Source: Rhodamnia argentea (lineage: Eukaryota > Streptophyta > Magnoliopsida > Myrtales > Myrtaceae). Taken from it: 64,000 nt of DNA. Below, piece by piece: positions 22,437 through 34,342 of this stretch. A program made the position numbers and the translations under genes. The notes beneath the pieces were generated by a model. It did not search any database. It was given only the letters and a program-made list of their open reading frames with translations, and was not told the origin of the DNA. Numbering within the stretch: the stretch's first letter is position 1; the number at the start of each line of letters is the position of its first letter. The stretch is from positions 18,214,178 through 18,278,177 of the forward strand of contig NC_063158.1 of NCBI RefSeq assembly GCF_020921035.1. The letters run 5' to 3'.

Positions 22437-23428
22437 TCCACTAAGATGTCAATTATCGTTTCAAGTGAGATAAATTTCTCGTCCTAACCATTTTCCAGGC
22501 TTCAACAGAAGAAACTAACAATCACTGGAACCTTGCACAAGAAACACTATCCTCATAGAATTTGGTTCACATATTCCTCTTTTTAAATCTTTCTTCCTTT
22601 CTTTGTTTCGATGTTGTATATATCTTTCTCAATTAACATGTTGGCTATTCTTTCTATTCAAGATTTTAGCTGATGTCACTAACAGAAGATATCATAACAG
22701 TTGCAGATCGATTGACATGGTCTAGTTTAAATATAATATTTGCACAAAATGTAGTCCTGCTGAAATTTGCCTTGATAGCCATAAGAAGATGCGACCATCA
22801 ATTCATCATCTGTTAAATCATACTTCCTAGAACGCAACATGACTTTTAAGCGTTAGGCCTTTTCATGCTAGAACTCAATGAGACACAACTATAACTCAAA
22901 AATATGATAAAGACTTGGAATCACACTTGGCAACTTATAGTGCACTGACTATTCATTAATTTCAGACTTCTGCTGCCTGTCAATTTTTCAGACTATGTAC
23001 ACCAGCTCCAACCAAGCCAAAGGACGATATTACAAAAAAGAACCAAGTGATCACTTTAATTGTGGGATGATCGGACAAAGTCTACCATTGAGAAAAAAAC
23101 CATAACCATAACCCAAAGCAGCGTACTGCTTGAACTTTATACCAGATGGATGCAACATCTGCTCAGGGCCTGAATCTCACAGCAGAAAACCAAGTATAAT
23201 GAGGGAATCACAGTAAGTATAGCATTGAAATAGCTGTTGATTGCTTATACAACCGTATGTTTTCTCATATTTGAACATGATATGTGTAAACTATGAGCAG
23301 TGAATATCTAAAATAAGAGTGAAGTATCAAGTCAAAGCCACTGAACCCATCACTATATTTTCAGAGAAGATGTTTCACACCCATTGTTATCACTAGTATC
23401 AACTAGCACAAAAAATTATGTGAAATTC
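22437..23428. other. Gene-free interval between MITE D and the JMJ fragment
   Basis: AT-rich sequence with no supported coding region, RNA gene or clear repeat boundary. It is 3' of the demethylase fragment on the minus strand and may include its former 3' untranslated sequence. Confidence 0.5.
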
Positions 23429-26104
23429 TTACCCCACATTCTCCAAACACTCGACAGCCTGTTTGACAGCATAAATCATCATTTTCTTAATCTGCATCCC
23501 AAACAAATATTTTATCAGAATAGAAGTGTTACACTTCCAACAAAAAACTTTGAATGTTTAATTTACAACTCTAGGAAGTAATGCATGTTGAGAAGGCATT
23601 CTGACAGTAAAATTTTCCTATGTGCGCAGCTGGCTTTAAATTAAATTCTCGCGTGTTAACATAGAAAGGTATCTTTTGCTATGCCAGCTAAGAGTCTTGT
23701 CAATAAGCAAACTGCAAATTCACCACGATTCCATCCAAAGTAGAGAAACCACGCAGTTAATTTACTGATGACAGTCTGTAAACATCAAATGTTGACATGC
23801 GGAAGAGATTGCAATAATAGACAAAAAGACGATACTGTCTCAATAGGGATCTCAACCAAATTTGACAAAAAACTAAAAGAGAAACAGACTTCTCTAAATA
23901 TGAGATTCAATCAACAATTATGTTAATGTCGATGCACAACCTCATCGTGCAAGTAGAAGTAACAAGCCTCCAACTTGTCCTCTTTGGCTCGATGGTTTTT
24001 GGGAAGTAAACGAAATTCCTCTGTTAAGCGGATGCCGTCACCAACATTTTCAGCAGAAACAAAGTCAAGTGCAACCTTGATACACGACTGCAAAAAAAGA
24101 AGAGCAGCGTAAGACATACTGGAAAACTAAGATATCAATGCACTAGAGTAGCCAAACCATTTAGGCAGAGAGCATTTCATTCTCCACTTTTCAAAGTAAG
24201 TCAAACACAGTGTTGTATCACCCAGGGAGCTTTTTTATATTTCTTAGCTATTATTTATTTCAAATTTTCGATAAATTCTGATTCAGCTAGTGTTCATCCT
24301 CCAGCTGATCAGCTTTTTCTTTAAAATTGGTTAATGAGGAAGCATCACTCGTATTATCAAATATCCTACGTGCAGTAACAGTGGAGATAATAAAACAGAT
24401 TACTAATTGCGTCTACAAAATTTGTATAGGATTAACAAACAACTTACATAAATCATTACAACGTCACATGTGACATTCTGATCAAACTATACAAATAATC
24501 CGATTCATAAGGTTGTTCTTTATGCAATCTACGAAAAAGGCTCTGCTTTATTTCAGACATGCATCAGATAGTAAAAATAATCAACCTCAATGAATGTAAA
24601 GAAGCAATGTGACAATTATCAAAAGGTGTGGTTTTAACCTCAAAAGTGAGGTCATCTCTTGATTGGCACAAAATGTGACATCTCTTAGCTGAATGGGTAT
24701 TTGCTTTAGTGCCAATTAGCAGTGAGTATTGTAATCATCTCACCTCCCAGTCCACGATTGATCAAGTTTTCTGAGAAGAAATTCATGTTTCATGGGATAT
24801 TTGCTGAGAAGCAATTCATCGAAGTCTACTTTATTTCACAAGCAGAGCACACCTTCCAAAAGATCAAGGATCAACAGTCTAACAATAAAATTGTCCACCT
24901 TCACATTCCGGACTTGATGAGGACAGCCAGCAGGAATGAAGACAGCATCACCAAGCTTCTGCACAAATGTCCAGGGTTCTATTCCTAAACACAGAAACAT
25001 GAAAGTCAATAAGCAAAAAGTAGAATAATTAATGTGCAGACTTCGTGGACATACTGTAATAGACTAACCAAATTCCTCCTTTAGCTTCCTTAGGTGCTCC
25101 CTAGACAAATAAAAGGTTTGATCATGTATTGGATGCGTAACCTACACCGAGCAAATATGGATATTATTTTGCAAGTCAGGAAACAATTGCATAGCAGCAC
25201 AAAGAACAAAAATAAATTGAACTTCTCCTGAATCAGTCAAAAGCTGATATTATGGTTTCATTTGATAAGCTACATAGCCACCACAAGTCATGCAATCAGC
25301 CTGTAGTACTGATTAGTCACAGACTTTGAAGCACACCACTTGGACCTATCAACCAGCATGATTTATCGATCTCTCTATCAGGACCGGATTAGACTTATCA
25401 CCAAAGCTTTGGTGTGGCGGAAGATCCATCTATGACACTATCCCTCGCACAGAGAATTCTCCATGCACTAAAAGCTAGTGATAATCAAACAGAACCTAAG
25501 CACCATTTAAAGCCCTTCACTAAAGGAATGAAATGTAAAACATTCTATCTCTAGAAGATATAGGAAAAACAAAATAACGGCCTTATATCTTTCTATGAAA
25601 GTTACCATACATCAGAGCTCCAAGTCCATAAGGCCGTCTTAGCTGGGCAATTACCTGAGGCATAGGACAACAATGAGTGTGCCTGAATTCCCTGAAGTGT
25701 TTTTTTAGATAAACCTGCAGCTTAGGAACATCCTCTCTCCTGAAAATATCCCAGATCGCACCTCCCTCAGCTGCATCCAATACATTTCCAGAAGTTCTTG
25801 AAGTTCCATAAGTCCCATTCATATCTTTTGGACTGGCTTCTCCTTCTCCAGTCTTAACCATATTTGCTGCACTTAAAGGAATTCTCCCCTCCAATGTGAC
25901 ATGACCATTAGTGTCACATCGTTCATCTGCCCTGCATACAAGATTGTTGCTGTATGTGGTATTGTCAATTGTTTTCTTAAGATCCTGACAAACTTCAATA
26001 CTGTCTCTTTGATCTTGCTTTCGATGTTTTTGTTTCAACTCGTCTATCCATTTCATCTGTTCCCTTGTATATCTCACCTCTGCAGTATGTGTAAGCACAT
26101 TGAC
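23429..26104 (-). pseudogene. 5'-truncated JmjC histone demethylase (KDM3/JMJ25-type) fragment
   Basis: Five exons on the minus strand, 25655-26104, 25069-25141, 24899-24984, 23968-24087 and 23429-23491, join in one frame (263 codons). They encode the C-terminal third of a KDM3-type lysine demethylase: NVLTHTAEV, then a charged variable stretch, [60 protein letters not shown] with the distal iron-ligand histidine in [22 protein letters not shown] and HRAKEDKLE, ending KKMMIYAVKQAVECLE. The exon with the HxD iron ligands, the RING-like region and everything N-terminal are not found upstream to 32 kb. It begins exactly at an intron boundary. The 24087-23968 exon ends at a GC splice donor. GTAAGA right after the last sense codons might be another donor. 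It is most likely a duplicated, non-functional fragment, though the retained frame is open throughout. Confidence 0.85.
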
Positions 26105-27310
26105 CTGAAACAGTTGTACAGCCAAACGTCAGGACAAGAATCAGTTCCATCCAAATCCCTACATGCACCAGTCAGTTTGATAATTTACAATCAATCAATA
26201 AATGTCTCTTGTTGCGAATTTGTGAGAAAGGGAGATGCTTTGAACGCTTATAGCTGCGGCAGATACCTATCTTCAGCAATATTTCTCATTCCAAACCATT
26301 GCAACCATATAATGGCAGTCATTTTTAATACAAAAGACTGAATAACATGATGACAGGATATGTTCCAGATCACAAGTTGCCACTTCACCAACACATGCAA
26401 CTATCCTTCTGAGTTTCAGATCATGTCCAACTTTACATGTCAAATCAAGCTCAATGCTAACGAAAAAAGACTGATTTCTGAATCTTCCTAGAAAATTCTA
26501 GCTGGGATGATTAGAAAAAGCAGGTCTCATTTACTCTCCTCAGGTTCATAAGCAACTCCCGACTGAAGATAGACTATTAGAAAGTTAATAAGAAGCACAG
26601 ATACCTACTGATGTTACAGGCAACAGCTTGTGTGACAAAAAATCTGACGTATAGGGGCACCAGCAGTCGATAACCGAAAGTCATATCCCCATGCTTTGAA
26701 AACAAATTGCTCATTATGAAGTATGAAACAACCAAATTATGAATTTAAAGATCTCCTGAATTTCAAGTCAAAAACGGCAAAGAGAGTAATATGATAAACA
26801 GAAGAAAGAAAAGTATATCCAATCAATCACACATGCTCTTAAGAACAAGTACGCCTAACAATGTCATAAAGGCAGTAGATCTGGAAAACAATAGGATGAT
26901 TTCCAACATAAACAACTGACAAAGAAACCTCGAGCCAGGGTACGAATTTCACATTCCAGAACAAATTTTGCCTACTGTGTCTCTCATTTGAAAAGTATAT
27001 TTTGCTTACATTAACTCATACTTCAAATGGGCAATCCTGGACAAATGAATTGGAGGATGTATATGTTTCCAGGGGGGAAGAGATGATTAACTATTGTCTA
27101 CAAACCTGTCTACAAACCTACATAAGCGTATCTCTTAGAAAAGGTTACCTCATCTAATTCATTCTCCATTTATGCTCACACCCATCCTCACTGACATACC
27201 AACAAATAATCAAGAAGCATTTTCATGCATCAACGGTTGAGATTAATTCATACATCCAATGAAGCACTTCAAAATTACAGGATCTTCATTCGATTAAACA
27301 ATTTGCTTTT
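26105..27310. other. Gene-free interval upstream of the JMJ fragment
   Basis: Searched by eye on the minus strand for the missing JmjC exons (HxD motif, NLWPEML-type sequence); none seen. AT-rich, no other feature supported. Confidence 0.5.
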
Positions 27311-27480
27311 GTTTTGAGTTTTGATCTTCAGTGTCTTGCCACAATTGTCATTTTCTCCCTTCCTCTGTTGAGCCTTTCATCAGTGACATGTACTATTGGC
27401 GAAAAGGGCAACAATGTGTTCACCTTCAGGTTTCATTACATGTCCTGTTGTTTTCTTTTCTTGCATGCATATGTCCACGC
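27311..27480 (+). repeat. Displaced duplicate of the TGD4-like 3' end
   Basis: TGAGTTTTGATCTTCAGTG, then CTATTGGCGAAAAGGGCAAC, then CTTCAGGTTTCATTACATG and GCATGCATATGTCC parallel 20308-20478 in order and orientation, with scattered substitutions. Homology stops at both sides. The two copies bracket the 7-kb block containing MITEs C and D and the demethylase fragment. Confidence 0.75.
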
Positions 27481-28034
27481 GAGCATGCGCGCACGCACGA
27501 GAATGTTAAAGGTAATTCACTTGGGTTTTCTACCGCGGCTTACCTACTCTTGAGACGGTCTGCTCGGGTTTATATGCCAAAACAGGCTTTCCTCGTCGTC
27601 GATAAAAGGGGTTAAAGCTAATGCGTCATGCTAATCTAGGGACTTCAATTAAGGTTTTCTCGTCGGCCTGAAGGCTACCATTAAGATGACAGAGATTTGA
27701 CAACATTTTGGTCTTCCCCTTGTAGCAAGGTGTTTGACTTGGGACATGTGAAAATTGGAAACATAAGCAAATTATCGACCTGTTAAAACAAAGAACATGG
27801 AAGCAATCTCTTAAAAAGATGGCGTCTGATTATGGAACATTCACTTGCAAAAAGTAAAGTTCTTTTTTTTTTGTGTGTGCACTTTATGCTGATTACCACC
27901 GAGTGATCTAAAGCGCGGTTTGCAAGCTGAGAGCTCTCGATTCACCAATCTACAGTTGGTTTTTAAGAAATCTTGATTAATCAGTGAAAGACAAGTTTCA
28001 TCCCTGATCTTAAGGAGTTCACTTACATCTCGGT

Positions 28035-28541
28035 GACGGGCTCGTCCAGTAAGCAATGGTTAAGCAGCTAATGATGCATCGTTTGAACATGCTCATACAA
28101 GTAATCTACATTTTTGTCAATGCTACCCTTTCAATTAGCCAAAAAAAAAAAAAAAAAAAAAAATAGGAACTCTTAGTCAATTTACTCCTCATTATGACTG
28201 AATCACCAAAGTATCAATGAAGAATGATGCACCGTAATATCGAGATGATAAATCAAATCAACTTTTGGATTTAGGTGTATACCTCATCTCGAGTTCTCCA
28301 CTCACCTATTATTGACGGGCTCGTCCACTAAGCAATGGTTTAAGCAACCAATGACGCATCGTTTGAACATGCTCATACAAGTAATCTACATTTTTGTCAA
28401 TGCTACCTTTTTAGTTAGCCCAAAAAAAAAAAAATGACTCTTAGTCAATTTACTCCTCATTATGACTGAATTATCAAAATATCAATGAGGAATGATGTAT
28501 CGTAATATCAAGATGATAAATCAAATCAATTGGTTGAGAGA
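28035..28541. repeat. Two-copy tandem repeat, 279-bp period
   Basis: Copy 1 starts GACGGGCTCGTCCAGTAAGC at 28035 and copy 2 GACGGGCTCGTCCACTAAGC at 28314. Both continue through AACATGCTCATACAAGTAATC, a poly-A run (23 A's in copy 1, about 13 in copy 2), CTTAGTCAATTTACTCCTC and AAGATGATAAATCAAATCAA. The copies are highly similar, so the duplication is fairly recent. Confidence 0.8.
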
Positions 28542-29810
28542 ATCACATCCCAACATCTTGATAGCTACTTTCAAATTGATGCAATTAATCTATAAATCGA
28601 ACCTACTTTGAAATGGCCCAGTGACAAAAATTTAGGGGTGGGGACATAGTTTGGGCATTCAAGGGACATCTTTCCCACCCGTTGACTTCAGTAAGCTGAC
28701 TAAAAGTTCGGGCATCTTCATATATAGTTGACTTGGAAGTGGTGAAAGGATTATGGACTTTTTTAGTCCTTTCAACATGCTTTAGGGTTATTTCTTTTTT
28801 GTTGGTTTTAGGATTTTCTCAATCACTTAGCTAAGATATGGCATCGCTCTTAGTTTCTTGCTTAATACTAGCAGGCAAGACGGGCCGATTGAAGTTATGG
28901 TTCATAGCAAAATCCCGAAGCAGAACAATAACGAAGATTCTAGTGGAGTAGAACAAAGGATGTCCAGTCAAGAGCACCGTCAGTCCTATATAATTCAAGG
29001 GTACAAGCGCCCTGGCCACTTGGAAACAAACGAAGATAGGACTAAACCAATATAGCCCAGCAAATTGACTAGATTTGCATGGTTTCATTTCTTCCAGTTT
29101 CTCTAAGCAAAATTAGCTTTCAGCATACATTCTTGAAGGGGCCACTCAAATTCATTCTTTAACATTGTCGATGCATATACTGCATCAAGATCCCCGAGTT
29201 CACTTAGTGGTAGCGTGTTGCCTGAGTTGACTAAGGAAAACATGCGAACCTGTTAGTATTCCTACAGTCACGTAAACAACAAATCAGCAGCCAAGTCTCG
29301 ATTTCAACTTGTTTCAGTTGTAGAAGCCGAACTTTACCATGACTACTCAGGCCTGTCCAGTAGCGATGCTGAGCGGAGGGACCAGAGGTGAAGGGTGAGC
29401 GAGGTTGTAGGCAACATCGACTATGGTAAAAGTGTTTGGATGGTTTTGCAGTTGTTGCCACGGCACGATGACAATGAAAGATAGTGATTTTATGGTGCTG
29501 TTAAAGGGTGGAGTGGTAATCGTGTAGGCAATTAGCATTAGTCTCAGTTTCATATTTTGGGAAAATCAACAGAGATTGCTTCTAAAATTTATGTAGCTAC
29601 ACAGGAAAGGGACGTGGGCTTAAAACACATAACATGATCAGAAAGGCATATCAGATTGATTCTTTTTGCCGTAAAGCATGAAGAAGCTACATCAACTATT
29701 GACCATTCACTGCAAAAAGAGATGTTTAAATAGGAGTGTTTATCATTACACCTTACAGAGGCCCATGATAAAACATGCCCCAATGCCTGACATTCGCTTT
29801 TACGCAATCT
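28542..29810. other. Gene-free interval 3' of the chaperonin gene
   Basis: No coding region is supported. Open frames at 28831-29088 and 29231-29553 lack recognisable domains and show no splice-joined extension. The right end presumably holds the chaperonin gene's 3' untranslated region. Confidence 0.45.
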
Positions 29811-32249
29811 CTATTCAACCACTGCCAATAGATCACCGGCTTTGACAAAGCAATGTCTGGCATCTCCTCCCAGATCCACCTGAGAAAATCACAGCAAATT
29901 CATCTCTTCGATCGCATGAGTGTTGATAACACCAAGAGATTCATTAACATGAAAGCTTTCAAACAAAAATAAATGTTGCATGTCATAGGAGCTAATTTTT
30001 GGGAGGTGCAAGGTATGCTTTAATTTCATTTGCTTAACATCATCTACCCAGCATCAAAACCGTTTCGTCTACACTACTTGAAGAGAGGACTTGAAGATCC
30101 TCCAGTGTCATTCCTCAACGACCAGCTATCAGTAATTCTAGAGAGATTCATGGAAAAATCATTGCATGATGATAGCATCCAGCTGAATATATTGTTTAGG
30201 GAAAGGAACCAACAATTTCCCTATCCAGAGACCTCTCCCTTCTGCATAGCAGAACCTCATTACGCCAACTCTCAGAGTAGATTTATCGAGGATGGATTAG
30301 AGAGAAAGGTATACTGAAAATTTCTAGAGGAACAAGTTCCTAGTCATTCAGAGTTTTCTTCAGCAGTCCAGGCAAGCTAAATTATCCATCACGTAAAGCA
30401 GTCAAAGCAGATTAAAGAATTGATAGAGTGTTTTGAATAATGACAAATCTCCACTAAAGAACTTGATGCAGCAAAAGGTACATCTAACATTATTGGAAGG
30501 CAGGGTCATATTTGATAATCACAGAAGGAATGTAGATGGAAAGATGCCTTCACGAAGAATCTTAAAGAGAACCAGCATACCTCGTAGGCACTTACGTCCG
30601 AGAAAAGCACCTACCACATAAAAACATTTCTTCAGTTGGGAATATATTATTCTTTTTGGGCCGTAAAAAGAGACTCATCTAATCAACTACAATGTAATAC
30701 AGTTACAAGTATGCATCCCATTAAAGCTACAGCTAAACAAGCATAAATTAGAAAGACAACTCATACTCACCAGCACAGGGAGGTTTTCTAAATATAAATA
30801 CCAAGAAAACAAAAACCCCAAAGAGCCCAAAAGCAAACACGAAACTCTATCTCCCTCTCTTGGAACCAAAAGAAATCCTGTTTCTCCGACTCTCGAGAAG
30901 ATTTGCTTATTGGCATATGAATGCCAACAGAGCACTGATCAACCACAATGCGTTTGCAGAGAGCTTAAGAACTAACAGTGAGAGCTGACAAGGAATGGAA
31001 TGTGAAAAAGACAGTGTTGCAGCAGGACTACAAAGTGTATCTATGAGCAACACAATTATACTAATTCAGGTTATCTTGGAAATTTCTGGAACCACAATTA
31101 GACGATTCCCACTCCACACACACACACGCACATGCGCACACGCCCATGCACAGAATTTCCTACCTTCTTTCCAGCATCCACAACCCCTGCTTCTGTTCCA
31201 ACAGTAAGAACCTGTGATGAGGGTATCAGGTTCAGCAGAGAAATTCAGCCAGAAATCCGTATTGAAGCTGAAATAGAATTTATCTAGATAACACAGTAAA
31301 TCGCAGTAGTGTACTCACCTCGCCCATCAGATAACGCTCAAATTTGACAGCAGATTTAGGCAACAAAACGCCACCAGCAGATTTCTGCAGCATTAAGCAA
31401 TTTATCAAGCAAAAGCTCTAACAAACTATTACAACCAAAACCCATATTAAAGTGCCATGAAGATTGAGGATTATGTTGTAAATTCCACAAACATGAGTTG
31501 CAATGTCTGTAAGCAAGACTGTAAATTGTTTTCATCTCCTAATTGTATGTTGCTTGGGGTACAACATCCGCAGACAAAAACTGCTGTCTGATCCCTTTTA
31601 ACATTTCTTCAAAAAGTTTGCCATGAACAAACTGCAACTTGATCTGAACTTGATCACATATGAGCATTCCCACTTGTATGACACATATTCGAGGTACCAC
31701 CGTAAAGTGCTCGTAAGGCTCAAGACAAGTCAGTAAGTAGAAAGACTGACTCAAAACAAGATCATTGAAATGGGAACAATTCGAATACCCAATGAGAAGA
31801 ATTTCAAGGAAATATACCTCAGGGAGCTCCTCAAGGCGAACTAGGACTCTGTCAGCTTGCGGAACAACCTTCATTCCCACAAATCCACCACCATGAGATG
31901 AAGCACCAAAGACCCATTTGCAACAGTACATTGGCAATTCAATCAAACAGAAGAGCAAAGAAAAAGAACACCATTTGAAGGGGGCTCGCAATCTTTCAAC
32001 CAAAAAAAGAGTACCTTGGCGGGTTCCCATTTCGTAGCGACCGCGTTGATTCTCAAAGAACTTCTTCGCAGCCCTGCTCGGAGTCGAAACACGGTCATCA
32101 ACCAAAAGATAAACGGCAAAAACCGAAGCGAAAGGGAGATGTGCGCGTATAGAAGCTTTTGTTGTACCGAGAAGCCTCTGGTTCGACAAGGAGGGAGTAG
32201 CGGCTCTAACGGAGAAGGGTCTTGGGACGGTGACGAACGCGGACGCCAT
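29811..32249 (-). CDS. CPN10: Chloroplast 10-kDa chaperonin (CPN10), 134 aa, seven exons
   Basis: Exons on the minus strand are 32168-32249, 32015-32073, 31818-31868, 31319-31384, 31164-31211, 30581-30610 and 29811-29879, all with GT-AG introns, 405 nt in frame. The start MASAFVTVPRPFSVRAATPS is a plastid transit peptide. The mature part has VVPQADRVLVRLEELPE, SAGGVLLPKSAVKFERYLMG, the exon encoding VLTVGTEAGVVDAGKK, the 30-base exon VLFSDVSAYE, and VDLGGDARHCF...LLAVVE. This is a single GroES fold with the mobile loop (KSAGGVLLP) that docks on Cpn60. It is close in length to the Arabidopsis At2g44650 protein (139 aa from memory). Co-chaperonin for plastid Cpn60. It appears intact. A CA/TG microsatellite lies in the fifth intron (about 31111-31150). 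Confidence 0.93.
31111..31150. repeat. (CA)n microsatellite in a CPN10 intron
   Basis: CACACACACACGCACATGCGCACACGCCC lies within the intron between exons 5 and 6 of the chaperonin gene. An imperfect dinucleotide repeat. Confidence 0.8.
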
Positions 32250-33312
32250 GGATGAGGAGATGCCGTTGCTGGTGTGGCGTCTCTGTTGCAGTGGCTGCTT
32301 CGAGAACCAAAACCCTCCTCCTTTGTAGTCCCTTCAAGCTCGAGGAGGATAGCGAGTGGCGCAGAAGGTTTTCGTCCGCATTTGGGCCGGAGTTCTAGAG
32401 AGTTCCTGTATGTTAGGGTGCATCTATTTTGGCTTTAGACTTCAATAATTTCTTTTTTTTTTACTCATTTTAAAACATTGGTTGGAATTAAATTCGAGGA
32501 TTATTAACAAAAGTGTGCCTCGCAAAATTAAAAGCAAAAGATAAAAAAAAATCAATCCAAACATGCCTGTATAGTGGATTTGAGTAAAGTTTTTAAATTG
32601 ATTCGTATGAACTTTGAACGTAAATTTTTAAGGTATTCCCTAAGACAAAGGGAAGAAAAATTTTTCTTTCGGCTTAGGGGATGATGGTGGAAAAGGTAGA
32701 TTTCATGTCATTTTCAAATGGATATTGCCGGGTAGAGTTGTATAGTAGCGTCCCTCGTCTTGTGGTGAATCATCGGAGTTTCGGCTTCTGCATCATCGAT
32801 TTATGCTTCGCTCGGTATCTTTGAACCGACTTGTCAGCGATATACCCCTAATTTAAAGACATTGTTCTTTCGCCTTTTCGAAAAACATCGTTCTCTAATC
32901 ATCAAACCTATTATATCTAAATTTGCGTGATGCATAACTTTGCACTCGTCTGCAAACCAAAAAAAAAAAAACTTTGCACTCGTTGACTAGAACACTTAGA
33001 GGAGCTCTTAGGTCAATCACTTCCATTTTCTTCATGCATGCTTCACTTGGCTTGGGGAATATAGCTTAGTTGGTAGAGCTCCGAATTCCATAGAATTTCC
33101 CTTACTTGTTCGAACAACCCAAAATTTAATTATTCTTTAAAGACGTTAGAAAGGGTTGATGGCGTAGTTTCAAACTTTCTATTCCATAATAACTTTGCAC
33201 TTGCTCAAACTCGAGTAAAAATAAATAAAACTAGTATATCTACTATTGCACTTTGATTTGATTTCCTTATTTTTCTATTAATATTTTGGTATCATCTCCT
33301 CATAATATTAAG
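32250..33312. other. Intergenic region between divergent CPN10 and PPR genes, left part
   Basis: The CPN10 promoter and 5' leader lie at the left end, on the minus strand. Nothing coding is supported. A tRNA-like A box/B box pair is at 33062-33117. Confidence 0.5.
33062..33117 (+). other. tRNA-like A box/B box pair, possible SINE head or tRNA remnant
   Basis: TAGCTTAGTTGGTAGAGCTC fits the RNA polymerase III A box and D-arm of tRNA. About 40 bases later TTGTTCGAACAACCC resembles a T-arm/B box. The sequence starts GGGGAATATAGCTTAG, reminiscent of plastid trnA, but no intact acceptor stem or anticodon arm is present. Confidence 0.35.
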
Positions 33313-33657
33313 TAGGGGTGTCAAAAAAGCTCGCATCGGACGGGCTAGCTCAATATGAAAATTCACTTAATTTTCGGGCCTTTTTGGACCGGATTTGGTA
33401 CTTGGATTGGGTTGAGTCGGCCCGCTTGACTTTTTTAACACCAATGTTTTCTTTTTAATTTAATTTATTTTTATTTTTTTTTTTATATTCTTTTATTTGA
33501 TGGGTTTGTTAATTGATTTTGATTCCAAAAAAAGAAGAAAAAAAAGAATCAGTCCAAAATCCGGCCCAACTCGACCGGCTCGGCCCGGGTTGAGCTCGGT
33601 TTTGTTCTTTTCGGGCCGGGCCTAGACCAAGCCCGACCCGGCCGGTGGACAACCCTA
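33313..33657. mobile_element. hAT-type MITE, 345 bp, perfect 8-bp target duplication
   Basis: Flanked by ATATTAAG at 33305-33312 and again at 33658-33665. The ends are TAGGGGTGTCAAAAA and, reverse strand, TAGGGTTGTCCACC. An 8-bp duplication and TAGGG termini suit hAT. The interior is rich in GGCCCGGGTTG-type sequence; no coding capacity. Confidence 0.85.
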
Positions 33658-33665
33658 ATATTAAG

Positions 33666-34342
33666 TTAGGTGATTTATTTTTCAAATGTCCATCTAATGA
33701 GGGAACTAAACTCATCAATTATAGTGTAAATTATCAGTGATGTTGCACCTCCTTAATTAGCCTTCGCTTATGGCGTGAGTTGAGATAATTGTATTGTAGT
33801 CCGAGAATTGGTGTCTCTTCTACCTTCCTCTATCCTTTGCGTATTCATATCAAGGTTATAACTACAATTGCAGTATTTTTAAGATTATATGTCAAGGTTA
33901 TTATTTCGGCGACGAGGCAATTGTTGTTGCTCTAAATATAATTTTACGTATTTCTTATACTATCATTTTTCTTGCACGATATCCTGATTTTTTTGGTTTA
34001 ATTAATTAAATAAATAAGAACGATCCAATTAAAGGTTATTTGTGGCAGTTCTGTCATTCTTTATATCTTATTTATTTTTTATTCGAATTTAAGACGAGAA
34101 TGGATTTAATGCGAATTTAAGAAGAATTACGCCTTTTTAACGTGCCAACGAAAACGACGCCGTCTGTCTCGTCTTCTTGCTTAAGTTGCTTTTCCTCATC
34201 GGCGTCGTCGTCTTCTTGTTCAGGGATCGGCGCTCGCGAGCCGTGGCTGCATTTTCGAGCCGCCGCCGCCTTCAACCTTCAGGCGCGGGGATATCTGGCC
34301 GCGAAACGCCGTTCACCGCCACACATCCTTTCGCTCCTACGA
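33666..34342 (+). promoter_or_regulatory. Upstream region of the PPR gene
   Basis: AT-rich sequence 5' of the PPR ATG at 34343. The frame of the gene stays open upstream to 34142, but without an ATG, so I treat that part as 5' leader. No specific elements are identified. Confidence 0.4.

Noticed and set aside
26660..26700. Minus-strand HGDMT resembling the JmjC HxD-M iron site
   Set aside because: The surrounding residues (FGYRLLVPLYV...) do not match the KDM3 exon and no splice donor follows in phase, so it is a chance match.
27314..27615. Frames with YYWRKGQ-CVHLQVSLHV shared with 20343-20597
   Set aside because: The shared translation reflects duplicated 3' untranslated DNA of the TGD4-like gene, not a conserved protein.
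33062..33130. Functional tRNA gene
   Set aside because: The D-arm-like and T-arm-like parts are present but the acceptor stem does not close and no proper anticodon arm can be drawn.
34142..34342. In-frame upstream extension of the PPR protein by 67 codons
   Set aside because: It begins with GTG, there is no ATG before 34343, and plant nuclear genes rarely start at GTG. The ATG at 34343 gives a good targeting peptide.
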